26,722 bases of DNA from Gnetum montanum (lineage: Eukaryota > Streptophyta > Gnetopsida > Gnetales > Gnetaceae), in assembly GCA_015680685.1 (NCBI GenBank), contig MNCI01011772.1, positions 7,536-34,257 of the forward strand. Direction: 5' to 3'. A program made the translations under genes and the position numbers. Positions 10,261 through 20,879 of this stretch are shown here, one piece after another. The number at the start of each line of letters is the position of its first letter. The first letter of the stretch is position 1. The notes under the pieces were generated by a model. The model was not told the origin of the DNA. It made no database searches and saw only the letters and a program-made list of their open reading frames with translations.

Positions 10261-10733
10261 TTGCAATCACACGGGGCCAAGCGTTAGTATGGTTGTTTCT
10301 AAAGTTAAGTTATACCTTACTACTTACCTTAATTAATTAACTTATTTTATCTTCGTGTGATGTTTTCTGAAAGATTATAATAGTGAATCCTTTGTTACTT
10401 AGGTGGTTTCCAATTTTAGTTTCCCGATGTACCTAAAGGAATGAAATTATTTTCGGCACAATTATTATTAATGTTATAGCTAATTACCCCTGATAATGTC
10501 CTTCGGGCGATGATAAATTCCAAAAAAGTTAGGTGCTATTCGGTGGGTGTTCCTCCCCCATGACTAAGCTGAACACTCCGGGTTCAAGTCGGTTCAAACG
10601 GAATAAAAATCGGAGTACTAGCAAGCGAGATATAGGTAGAAAAGCAAGGGTCTCACACTTGCAAGTTGTGGAAAAAAATTTGAAAATTTCCTCCACGTGA
10701 ATTGTGAAAAATGATGCTAAGTGTTGCGGACAT

Positions 10734-10767
10734 GATATTGCATATGATACATCGCGTACGCGATATC
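10734..10767 (-). repeat. Internal GATATC array in A2 spacer
   Basis: GATATT at 10734, a degenerate unit near 10748 and GATATC at 10762 reproduce the 14-bp spacing otherwise seen only in LTR U3 regions. The GCGTACGCGATATCGTGG sequence is nearly the LTR one. It lies about 470 bases upstream of the 3' ORF start, with no clear TATA box following. Confidence 0.6.
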
Positions 10768-11650
10768 GTGGCCTATTGATGTTTAGGCTGAGGGAAAATA
10801 CTAAATTTTTAAGGTTTTTCAAAAGTTAATAATGGGAATCAAGGACATGCGGTAGGTGTTTAAGGGTTCTAGGGTAATTTAACTCACTTTGAAGGCACAA
10901 ATAATGATATGTGGGTGGACTTGAGCAATAAGGTCTTGGGGTGGTAAGTGAGAGAAAAAGGCCATGTAATGGTTACATAGGAACGTTGGAATTCGGAGGG
11001 ATAGTAATAAGGAAAGAATGTTATGAAAAATAGGCTAAGGGTAAGAAATGGTGTGTGTGAGTTGTGTCATAAGTGAAAATTACAAAAGATTATACAAGTG
11101 GGTCCTCCCCAAAGCAGGTTCCAACCTATAATGCCCTTGTGTAACCACACTTAAAAGTGTCTGTGGGCACTAGAAGGGTTAAATGTAATTCACACCAATG
11201 CCACAAAACACACACATGTAAATATCAACGAAATGAGGTAATAATTCTATGTTACACATGACACAAGCTACAATTACACGAACAATGAGATGAGACGAAC
11301 TATAGAAGGGATTGTAGAGATTGGGGCATGAGGTAACTAACCTAGGGCATAGTGAATCCTACGTGTAAAGCATGATTAACGTGTCATTAACCCATCGTTC
11401 CAAGAGAAGGACCAAGTCCATTCCTCTAATCAGTGACATCACATTGTTTCATCCCATGATGAGCAACTATGAGAGTACCATAATAACAAGGCGTATGATC
11501 ACTTAGCATTTTATTCAAGGGAGGAGTGATTTTTGTTTTATGGCACTTCCTTTGTTTTTTTTCTTTTTACTGAATCTAGAGAAGCCGCCAACCTTCAGGC
11601 ATGGGTGCATGTCTTTATAGTGGGACCCCCTAGAACAACATTGGATTTTT

Positions 11651-11719
11651 NNNNNNNNNNNNNNNNNNNNNNNNNNNNNNNNNNNNNNNNNNNNNNNNNN
11701 NNNNNNNNNNNNNNNNNNN
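11651..11719. other. Assembly gap of 69 N
   Basis: A run of unresolved bases within the A2 spacer. True length is unknown from the sequence. Both flanks belong to the spacer. Confidence 0.99.
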
Positions 11720-12033
11720 AAATTAATTTTAAGTTTCAAGGATGTCAAGAATATCACTGTACCCTCAAATAGAACCTCTTATTTGTAGAGTGGATGAGTG
11801 GGTGTAATGGGCTCACTGTCCACATAATTGATCACTCAAGACTCAATAACATAGAACACACCTCAACCAACAATCCACATGAATGTTTTATTCGTAGATG
11901 AGATTACTTTCAAAAGCGTAAAAAGATAAAAAGAAAAAAATGATAAAACAAGAAATTGAAAATTGAAAAACTGGAAAACAAAAAAGTTGTAACATTAAAG
12001 AAAATAAAAAATGGTTATTAATCCTACTTGTTA

Positions 12034-14004
12034 CTAGAATGGGGGATATCCCCCATAACTAAACGATTGAGGATGGCAAGGATTAATAAGTGGAAGATGA
12101 GGATCCTTGCATGTTGGAAATATTGGGACCCAGTCATACTTACCCCATTGGGCTCCACACACTTGGGTATAGTAAGCATAGTGGGGCAATTTATGAGATG
12201 TGGTTCTCGGATAATAAGTTGACCCACTATGATATCTGGGATTGCTAGATGGTATGCAAGGATCGGAATGTCACCCTCCATGGCTGTATTCATTGAGCCA
12301 TATGGTTGTTGGAGTGTTAATTGGCGGCCTTGATGAAGTAACACGAGGTGTTGGGTTTGAAGAGAAGGATGCACCACAATGTTGGACTTGTGCTGAGTTG
12401 GAGGATGTAGTGGCCTTGGAATTGTGTTGTCCCTTCCTAGGGTCATTTCTAAAGAAGGGACACCTTCGATGTTGCTGAGGTCTCTCACTGCTATTGGCAA
12501 TAGTAGCACAAGTAATGTTTGGCGGTTGTTGCTGTGGTGTAGGCACCTTAGGAACAGTTGGTGGTGATGTAGAAGGAGGGAAAGGATGAGAATGTTGAAA
12601 CTATGGAGAAGTGTAGGATACAGAAGGTAGTGGTTGTGTTGAAGGCATGGGCTAATAGTATTGAGGAGAATGATAATGTGGTGAGATAGAGTATGTTGGT
12701 CTAGTTGGGGAAACAAGATGTTGAATGTGATAAGCATTTTCATTCAGAGGATATGAAGGGTGTCTCCAGTTTAGGGGTGGCTTCCCCCACAACTTGGATT
12801 GTTGCCACTGTGATTGAACACAGTATCTCTGTACAAACTCTGGGTGTAACATGTTTCCCCAATGTTCATATAGATGAAACAAGGTTGGGCATTGACCCTT
12901 GGGGTGATCGTATAGGAAAATGTTGCATTCATATGTATGATTGGCAGTTGAGCTTTTATTTTGCTTATCCTTTCTTTCCGATTATTTACTGATACTTTGT
13001 CCTGCTTCTTGGGTTGTCAAAAATCTATCTCCAATAATATCGATAAATTCTCCACACTTTTTATGCATCCATTCCAACATCTTATTAATCTTTGCCTCAA
13101 CTTCTTCTAATGATTATGGTACTGGCAAAGATGGTTTTCCCCCCTTGAGATTGGTTGATTTCTCCTTTTTGTGATTATGGACCTTTGTTAAGTTGAGATT
13201 TTGGTCCTGTTGATGTTTTTCAACACTCTCCCATCTAGCCATTTTTCCTTCTTCTTTTGCTATCCACTTAATAAGGTATTGGGCTTGATCGGTTCATAGT
13301 TCATATAGTTGACCTTGAGCATACATCCTTAGGGTTTCTCTTGTTGCATCACGAAGCCCATCAATGATATGGTACATTAGCCTTTCCTCAAAGAACTCAT
13401 GGCTTGGATAGTTGTTTAATAGTGCATAATATCTTTCTAAGGCCATGTCCAAGGGTTTCCACTATTGGATTTGTTTCCTCAAGGCTGACCCTCTTGCGTA
13501 GGTTTGATATCTTTCGTTAAAGAGTTCTACCATTGTTGGCCAACGTCGTATTGTATTTGGTTTTAACGATATATACCATACTTTTGCTTGGCCAATGAGT
13601 GTTATAGGAAAGAGCTTAAGCTTTTTTCAACTGTTATCAATGTTGTTCCATGTATAGGCATCGTAGAAGGCTTGTAAATGTTGATGCGAATCTAAGTCAT
13701 ATCCTCTTGAAAAATTAGGGAAGTTGTTTAAATCGATCCTGGGTAGACGGCTCTTTTTACGATGCCTATGGGAGATTCGAATAACCTCTTGTATTTGCGT
13801 TAAGCTTGTAGTGGCTAGTAGGGGTTCATTGTCATCGAGTAAGTTATGATTTTGTGCATTGGGATGACATTGCTTCTGTTTATGTTTATAAGAAACCCCC
13901 ACCTCGGGTTGCGTGCTCCAATTTTCATTATCATATAGTTCGTTGGTTCTCCAATGAACTTCCTCACTAGATGTGGCATTATTATAGTCTTGTAGGAGAT
14001 CCAT
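12034..14004 (-). pseudogene. Gag of A2 (Athila-like)
   Basis: A particle-forming Gag. One frame runs from the ATG at 14002-14004 to the stop at 12034, about 657 codons, broken by around eight in-frame stops and no net frameshift. Order: acidic N-terminus; basic patch (HRHRKKSRL); gag core at about 13300-13740 with GYDLD, LKLFPITLIGQAKVWY and ERYYALLNNYP; a Lys-rich middle; a Cys/His segment (YEC...KGQCPTLFHLYEH, about 12865-12930); then a long Pro/Gln/Ser-rich tail. No CCHC zinc knuckle was found. The last residues (SYGGYPPF, stop) resemble the end of B's pol (SHGGDGHPY, stop), as if pol was removed by an in-frame deletion. A longer open frame at 12024-12743 is a shadow in another frame. Confidence 0.85.
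12039..12056. repeat. Perfect 18-bp palindrome at the gag end of A2
   Basis: ATGGGGGATATCCCCCAT is its own reverse complement. It spans the last gag codons and includes a GATATC. B's equivalent position reads GTCATGGGGGAGATGG, which is not palindromic. Confidence 0.8.
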
Positions 14005-14126
14005 GGTTGTGAAATTGTGTGTGAGTTTATGTGTGACTTTTTATAATTATTTCTTCTTAAAAGATATATTGTTAATTCCTGTACAACGACCTTGTATGAT
14101 ATAACTAATCTAGATAACTAGCACCA

Positions 14127-14144
14127 TCCTCGTCAATGGTGGCA
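14127..14144 (-). promoter_or_regulatory. Primer-binding site of A2, tRNA-Asp type
   Basis: The minus strand reads TGCCACCATTGACGAGG next to the LTR and one spacer base. Twelve of 17 positions match the tRNA-Asp complement TGGCGCCGTTGCCGGGG. It is more decayed than the A1 site and includes two transversions. Confidence 0.75.
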
Positions 14145-14145
14145 A

Positions 14146-14922
14146 TGATGAGTGGTGAGGTACCCCTACACTCAACCATACGAATACGAGCGTCTCACAC
14201 ACGATTCGGTCGAAGTCCACAGACGAGCTAGTTGTGGTATCTAGATAGTTACCCTTAGGTCGCAGTTCGCTGTCTTCCCATTTGGACCAGTGTTAACTTT
14301 GTCACGTATGGTTTAGTCCAGAATGAAGTGTATGATGTGGTTTCTATACTAATGCTACTCCTGAAGGCAAGGGAAGATAATCTTAACTAAGCTAAGAGAG
14401 AAGGGTAAGAGAGAATATAAACTAGCTTAAGTACAATGAGCATCCGTTCCTCAATCATCCGTACACATCTTGGACTTCGTGCATGACTACCACTGGGATT
14501 ACCAAGCGCAGATCCTAGGTACGCTACTAGGTTACGAAGTAGTCACACTTAAATGCTTGTAATCAAGTCATACTCATTCCGCATCTAACAGGAGTTTAGG
14601 GTAAGAAGGTATTAACTAGGAAAGCAGTAAGTAACAATTAAATAATTAAATAATTAATTAAGCTAAGTGGATGCTGCAATGTTGAAGTAATCTTGATCTT
14701 TATTTCTGGTCATATGTGTGTCCAAGTACGTCACACTCGAATAAAGGTTCTGTAGAATTACAATCACCACACTGCGGGCATGCACTGGGAGGAAAAAACA
14801 AGAACTAAAATCAAAACTTAACTCTAAACTGATTAACTAATAAACTAATGCCTATTGGAACTATCTACCTCTTATTTATAGATGAGGAGATAGGCTGTGA
14901 TATCATGGTTGCGCTGTGATAT
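14146..14922 (-). repeat. 5' LTR of A2, truncated at its outer end
   Basis: Starts TGATGAGTGG next to the primer site and pairs with 6464-7290. It carries a TATA box at 14873-14880, then breaks off inside the GATATC array at a single N (14923), after which tandem-repeat DNA begins. The last 50 or so bases and the terminal TCATCA are missing. The promoter remains but most of its upstream array is gone. Confidence 0.85.
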
Positions 14923-14923
14923 N

Positions 14924-16564
14924 ATCACCTACTCTAATGCATGTAAGAGTAGTACTGAAGAATCTAGGGTTTCTTCAAAATCATAATAGAGAAAAGTCAA
15001 TGGTTATTCTAATCAACTAACATGCATAAAATATTTACTTTATGTTATCTAGACACATGGGAAATGACCACATGATACTTTGGATTATCCAAAGGATGTA
15101 AGAGTTATTGTGTAGAATCTAGGATTTAATGTTGATTATTAAGCATGTGAAGAGAATACTTGGTATCCCAACCCATGAACATGCAAGAGTGGTGTGGAGA
15201 ACCTTGAGTTTAATGTTGGCTATTAAACATGTCTTTGGTATACTTAGTCATAGGTAAGATCTCACTAGGAAGAGATTACCTGAAATTCCAAATCTAGTAG
15301 CATGCATTACATTTTTACTTCATGTTGTCCAATCGTAGTAGTGTGAATTACATGATACCTTTGCCTATCAAAATGATGGGATGATTTGGAATGTATTTTA
15401 AAATTTCACCTACTCTAATGCATGAAAGAGTAGTTTTGAAGAATCTAGGGTTTCTTCAAAATCATAATAGAGAGAGGCTAGTTTTTATTCTAACCCACTA
15501 ACATGCATAAAATAGGTACTTCATGTTCTTCAAACATATGGATGTACCATGGGTTGTCCAAAGGGTGTAAGTGTTGTTTTGGAGAATCTAGGGTTTAATG
15601 TTGGCTATTAAACAAGTGAAGAGGATACTTGGTATCCAAACCCATGAGCATGCAAGAGTGGTGTTGGAGAACCTCAAGTTTAATGTTCACTATTAAACAT
15701 ATCTTTAGTGTACCTAGTCATAGAGAAGATCATACTAGGAAGAGGTTATTTAAAACTCTAAATCTAGTAGCATGCTTTATATTTGTACTTCATGTTGTTC
15801 AATCCTAGTAGCATGAATTACATGATGCATTTACCTATCAAAATGATGGGATGATTTGGAATGTATTTTAAAATCTCACCTACTCTAATGCATGCAAAAG
15901 TAATTTTGAGAAATCTAGAATTTCTTCAAAATCATAATAGAGAAAGGTCAAGTGTTATTCCAACATACTATCATTTATAAAATATGTACTTCATGTTGTC
16001 TAGATACAAGGGGATGACCACATGATACCTTGGATGTTCCAAAGGATGCAAGAGTCATTTTGGAGAATCTAGGATTAACTGTTGGCTATTAAACATGTGA
16101 AGAGGATACTTGGTATTCCAACCCATGAGCATGCAAGAGTGATGTTGGAGAACCATGAGTTTAATGTTGGCTATTAAACATTTCTTTGGTGTACTTAGTC
16201 ATAAATAAGATTATACTAGGAAGAGCTTACTTGAAATTCCAAATTTAGTATCATGAATTACATTTTCACTTAATGTTATTCAATCCTAGTAGCATGAATT
16301 ACATGATGTCTTTGCCTATCAAAATGATGGGATGATTTGGAATGTATTTTAAAATCTCATTTACTCTAATGCATGCAAAAGTAGTTTTGAAGAATCTAGG
16401 GTTTCTCCAAAATCTTAATAGAGAGAGATCAATTATTATTCTAATCCACTATCATGCATAAAATATGTACTTCATGTTATCTAGACACATGCGGGTTGAC
16501 CATATAATCCCTTGGGTTGTTCCAAGGATGGGATACGTCAACATTGTGTCAGATACTTGATAGC
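14924..16564. repeat. Tandem repeat with units of about 475 bp
   Basis: Three full units and one partial. The block CACCTACTCTAATGCATG or its variant begins at 14926, 15407, 15877 and 16358, giving periods of 481, 470 and 481. Each unit contains three diverged copies of a motif like GCAAGAGTxGTxTTGGAGAA; in two of them it is followed by TTTAATGTTGGCTATTAAAC, for instance near 15569 and 15654, while the one near 15425 continues differently. No open frame, TIR or LTR ends are visible. It flanks both A2 (piece at 6400-6463) and B, so it is the older landing site. Confidence 0.85.
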
Positions 16565-17421
16565 TGATGAGTGGCAAGGTATCCCTACACCCAACCATAC
16601 GAATCACAAGTGTTCACGTGCGATTTGGTTGAATTTTGCAGACTATAATTACTAAGTACACTAGAGCTAAATAATGCATGTGTGTTGTTCGTTCATTGTC
16701 TTCCCAGTTCCAGTTGTGGAATGCAATTGTATGGTTAAGTGTGACTGAAGCATAAGATTTTTATTATTTTGTGCTTTTATGAAATTACTCACCTACAACA
16801 AAGATGAAAGTAAAAGTAAGAGTGATTAATTGTTAAGTAGACTATGGTCTAATCTAGCTTAACACAAGTAACCGTTCCCACTTCCCGAACACATCCTAAA
16901 CCTTGTGCAAACACTACTGAGCTATCAAACGCTAATCATTTCTGAGCTATCAAGCATCATACATATGCTTGAAGGGGGTCTTGCTTGTGTATTTTAATGA
17001 TTTTCTTGATTGATCAAAATTAATTACTACATAAATAATATTTACATAAATTGCATAAAATATAAATGCATAAGAAAGAAAGTCTCAAGTGCTGCAAGGA
17101 ATGAATCAAAGAGTTTGTCTTTATTGCCAACAAAATGGTGTGCTTAGGTACATCAATGCTTGAATAAAGATCTGTTCACACTTAGACCTCCTACTCTGAG
17201 CACTTGGAAAATATTCTAACTTTCAAATGGACAAACTGGAAGAGTTTTGCTACTTGACTACCAAAAAATTACTCCCAATTGTGCACTTGGGCATTGTATT
17301 TATAGACTTGGGAGTAACCCTATGCTATCAAATGTACGATATTGCATCTTGGGTTGCGATATCGCATACCTGATATCGTGGCCACCCTGATATCGAAGCA
17401 TATGAAAAACACGATTTATCA
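16565..17421 (-). repeat. 3' LTR of B (family B), 857 bp
   Basis: Starts TGATGAGTGG, ends TTTATCA, and the polypurine tract adjoins on the right. The first 70 or so bases (U5 end) are nearly the family A sequence; the middle differs, with only short shared blocks. Collinear with 25756-26592: the first 816 and 815 bases match end to end. TATA box at 17297-17304 and GATATC/T units at 17338, 17358, 17372 and 17389. Confidence 0.9.
17297..17304 (-). promoter_or_regulatory. TATA box in 3' LTR of B
   Basis: TATAAATA on the minus strand within GTCTATAAATACAATG, downstream of the GATATC array. It is identical in the 5' LTR at 26488-26495. Confidence 0.7.
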
Positions 17422-17430
17422 TACCCCCGC
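17422..17430 (-). promoter_or_regulatory. Polypurine tract of B
   Basis: GCGGGGGTA on the minus strand abutting the 3' LTR, matching A2's GTGGGGGTA apart from one CpG-type transition. Confidence 0.8.
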
Positions 17431-19424
17431 AACTGAATGAAAACTCGTCCTCGAGTATAGAAGAAGAGGAACAAGTCCTTGAAAAAATATATTAGGGAGT
17501 GTGAACTTATTTGACTGACATGCAGAGTGACATAGAGAAAACAGACAAATACAGAAGTGCCCAAGCATACAATATTACAATTGTGCACAAAATTAGATGT
17601 TTATGACAATAGGAAAGAACACCAATGGATCCAAAGGACATCCAAATCCTGTTGGCAATAGAAGAATGAGGAAGAGGTAGAAGAGATCTAGTGGTTATGA
17701 ACAATCTCTCACAAGTGATATGGTTGCATCCTCCTTGGTGAAGATAGTCCTGCTTCTAGTCCATGTTTCCCATTGCAATCACAACAAAACCAAGGATTAG
17801 TATATATAGTGCAATAGATAATGGTTGAATACGTTGTCTTGTCGGTGATTTTATCTAGCCAAGTTATGATTGCGATAGCTTGGTTGCTTGATGTTGTTAG
17901 TAGAAAGAATGATGAATGGGTTAAGTAAGAGAAGTGATCCATACAATTTAGAAAAAGCTTAACACAAGGAATACTGGAAATAGGGTATTCACAACAATAA
18001 AAAAGGAGTTCATCAAAAATAGTTATGAAGTTGTGTACAATTGGATGACATGGATGGGGTAAATTAAAAAAATTTGATTGTAACAATATTTAAGGATAAA
18101 GAACTTAACTTAACCAAACCAAAAGATATGCAAGTGGGTCCTCCCCAAAGTAGGCACAAGCTTTTTATGCCCTTGCATAACTTCAAACCAAGGAGTCTGT
18201 GGACATCATGGATGATTAATGGTTACAAAAAGTTAAGTACAAAACCCCAAAAGTAACTGACTGAGAAACCCGACACAACAAACTAGAAAATTAAATCAAA
18301 ACATGAAATTGGTAGTGAGGTGAGGCATGAAAAGAAAACATGGATGACAAAGAGAGTGGAATGGAGTTCCTAATTATGGTTACATGTAGTCCCTTGTGGA
18401 GTGTGTGATTAAATGACTTGGTAGGATCCATCCTCAGTCTAGATCAAAACCAACCACTTTCAGTGACTTCGCATCAACATTCTAATGCTAGTCCATCCCA
18501 TGAGACATAAGAATGCTCTCACAAAACAACCACCATTCCAAATTAGAGTGAAGGTAGGAAGTGAGAAAGGGCCTTAGTTAGAGGAGACAAGAAAACTCTT
18601 ATAATGAGTGCTTATAGCCATTTTATTTGGTCTAAGGGGTGTGCTTTGAATTCCCATATTTTTTTGAATGGGAACCACACCATGCAAAGACCCATGCATT
18701 TTTTGCATTTATTTTTTCCAGGGGGTGTGCTTTGAATCCTCATCTTTGTTTTTGTGATGAGGACCAGACCATGCAAGGACTTATTTGACTTCCTATTATG
18801 AAATGACATGGTACGATGAGAAGCTTATGAGAACACTCCTGCACATAGGAAAACTACGTGCATGAGGCAAAGAAGAAACACCATGACCTCAAAAGAAGAA
18901 ACACCTTGTCCAAACCTTTGATTCAGTCCCAATTCTGGAAACTACATAAGTCACCAATTTATTAAAGTTGCATTAATGAATAAGAGACTACATGCTTCCA
19001 AAACCACGAAAAACCATAGAGTATGTGAATGGGTGGATTATGTGAACTCACTACCTGTTACATGAAAAGAAACCATGTCCCAATCATCAGTAACAATATT
19101 CAAAGTCAAAAACCAGACATCAACAATCAAATTACAAATGAAGCATACCACCATCAAGTAGTGCATTACCATTGTACCTACCACCTTATTAGCAGAAAAA
19201 GTAGAGAAACACATCAAACACAAGCAAACACAACCATAAAAGAAACTAAAAGAGTAGACAATAGATATTGAATATATTAACAATTGTGTAAAACAAAGAC
19301 TAAGAGAAGATCAATAACCTTAAAAATACAAATATGTAAAACAAAGAAGATGAAAATAAGAAGTTGTAAAATCAAAAATGTGTAAAATAGAAAAGGTCAA
19401 AAGACTGAGGAGCCACAAGAGGTG
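17431..19424. other. Noncoding 3' region of B
   Basis: About 2 kb after the pol stop. It matches A2's spacer in several blocks. At 17769-17803 it matches the sequence around A2's 3' ORF start, but here the ATG opens only a few codons before a stop. No coding segment is recognisable. It includes a duplicated hairpin at 18636-18780 and an A-rich stretch (19200-19390). Confidence 0.65.
18636..18780 (-). repeat. Tandem duplication carrying a covarying hairpin
   Basis: Two copies of about 57 bases, period 86, each begin GGGGTGTGCTTTGAAT and end CCATGCAAxGAC. Copy 1 folds as TTCCCAT...ATGGGAA (loop 10). Copy 2 folds as TCCTCATC...GATGAGGA (loop 11). Two stem pairs change together. In copy 1 an outer GGTGTG/CACACC helix can also form; copy 2 has one mismatch there. 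Confidence 0.75.
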
Positions 19425-20879
19425 TTAGTATGGGTGGCCATCTCCCCCATGACTATGTTGGAAGGGAGAGATCCAAAAGATTGAGCATAGTTGTCTATCT
19501 AGTGAGGTGTTTATTGAGTTGGTTGGCTTGGGCTCATGGAAAGGTTTTATTTGTTGAATGTTGACTAATTATTTCTTATTTGGGCTGTCAAGTTTGTAGA
19601 TGATCATGGCCCTAGATGGAAAATTCTCATCAATGATGTAAGGTCCTTCCCATAATGTTTGAAATTTGGTTCATTGGGGTACATGTGCAGGATTCCAATA
19701 GAGAAACTTGTCTCTTGGTTGAAACTTAACTTTTCTTATTTTGAGGTCATGATGTTTCTTGTTGAATGTCTTATGCATTTTGTTGGATGATAGGGCCATT
19801 AATTGATTTTTTTCTAGCAAGTTAAGGTTCATCAATCGTTCTTTTTGTGCTAGACTTAGATTTAGGTTAAATTCATAGGCTATAGAGAGTGTATGGAGCT
19901 TGAATTGGATGGGCAATGTTGGTAGTTTTCTGTACACAAGCTCATAGGGAGAATAACTTATGAGAAGCTTTCATGTGTAGCGATAAGCCTAAAGGGCATC
20001 ATTTAATTTAGTACTCTAGTTCCTTCGGTATTTGCTAATGGTACACATTAGGATTTTTGTAATTTCCCAATTAGTGACCTCAGCTTGACCATTCACTTGG
20101 GGGTGATATGGTGTTGTGAGTTTATGTTCAACCCCTAAGTGCAGCATCAGTTTTCGGAAAGTAGCACATGTAAAATGAGTTTCATTATCAAAAATTAATG
20201 CACGAGGTACACCAAACCTATTTATGATGTTTTATTTTACAAACTGAGCAGCAGTGGTGGATGTACAGTTGGTGACGACTACTGCTTCTACCCACCTGGT
20301 ACAATAGTCAACTGCAAATATTATATATGCCTTTCCATTTGATAAAGGTGTGATGGAACCCATAAAGTTAATTCTCCAAATATCAAATGGCTTGAGAGGT
20401 TGTATTCATTATTATGGTCCCTCCATTTAAGCTGTCATTCCACCATCCCTTTGGCAACAATCACAAACACGAATGAATTGATGTACATCCCTAAAGATTG
20501 TTGGCCAATAATACCCTGTCATGAGGATGTTTATGGACGTGCATCTTCCAGCATAATGGCCCCCACAAGGACCTTCATGAGCATCCTGGAGAATGTGTAG
20601 TTGATTTGTATCAGGAACACACCAACGTATTAGGCCATCGGAACATACTTTGTAAAGGTTTCCATCAATCTCCATAAAATGCTTGACTTGGTGAAGGAAT
20701 TGTTGTTTCTTTTTAGTGTCTAGCCCTTGTAATAGTTCTTGCTTGAGTAGATAAGTGGGGATGGTGTTATACCATTTTAGTTCATTAGGCATTTGTGTAT
20801 TAATAGCCCTTGCAAGGAGAGATTCATCAGGGAATTGGTTAGATAAAGGGCTCTCTTTCTTCTTGTCATCCCATCTTAA
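19425..20879 (-). pseudogene. Integrase of B
   Basis: Inserts the DNA copy into the host genome. The N-terminal zinc-binding part at about 20440-20560 shows the H...H...C-x2-C pattern (AHEGPCGGHYAG, CDCCQR). In the catalytic core the first Asp is replaced by Asn (FDIWRINFMG, 20367-20369); the second Asp (20187-20189) and the Glu (20079-20081) remain, with the usual 35-residue gap. The Athila-like C-terminus contains SPYELVYRK, a Leu/Lys-rich helix and WEGPY. The stop at 19425-19427 ends the polyprotein with SHGGDGHPY. Several in-frame stops are at likely Trp codons. It is in the same frame as RT and gag. Confidence 0.9.

Larger units (their letters stand above)
10261..12033. other. Spacer of A2 between gag and the 3' ORF
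   Basis: Noncoding. Blocks match B's spacer after pol: 10256-10290 (TTGCAATCACA...AGTAT) with 17769-17803, 11098-11190 (GTGGGTCCTCCCCAAAG) with 18131-18240, and weaker matches near 11395-11470 and 11780-11815. Relative to B, the part about 10330-10900 is extra; it holds a GATATC array (10734-10767) and a TAGTCATGGGGGAG motif (10553-10566). Next to gag the sequence is T-rich on the minus strand, as in B after pol. Confidence 0.65.
6464..14922 (-). mobile_element. Element A2: Athila-like element with gag and 3' ORF, lacking pol
   Basis: A minus-strand LTR element. The LTRs at 6464-7290 and 14146-14922 are a pair: they share variants such as GAAGGCAAGGGAAG that A1 lacks. Internal order from the 5' side is primer site, gag (12034-14004), spacer (10261-12033), long 3' ORF (7454-10260) and polypurine tract (7291-7299). 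No protease, RT, RNase H or integrase motif is present. A 69-N gap in the spacer is flanked on both sides by sequence resembling B's post-pol spacer, so a hidden pol is unlikely but cannot be excluded. By eye the LTRs differ at about 21 of the first 230 positions, nearly all transitions. Confidence 0.85.

Noticed and set aside
10529-10822. 97-codon minus-strand open frame in the A2 spacer
   Set aside because: It spans the GATATC array and spacer, has no recognisable domain, and B has no counterpart frame.
11651-11719. Possibility that pol is hidden in the N gap
   Set aside because: Both flanks align to B's post-pol spacer in order, so pol would have to be inserted in the wrong place. Not fully excluded without reads.
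12024-12743. Longest open frame in the window, 239 codons, minus strand
   Set aside because: It is out of frame with gag. The gag frame across the same bases gives the family-like Pro/Gln-rich tail, while this frame is Leu/His/Ile-rich without motifs.
6459-14928. Target-site duplication for A2
   Set aside because: The left flank CTTGG is not repeated at the right because the 5' LTR is truncated at the N.
14924-16564. CRISPR-like array
   Set aside because: Units are about 475 bp, diverged throughout, with no short repeat/spacer alternation; the surroundings are plant retrotransposons.
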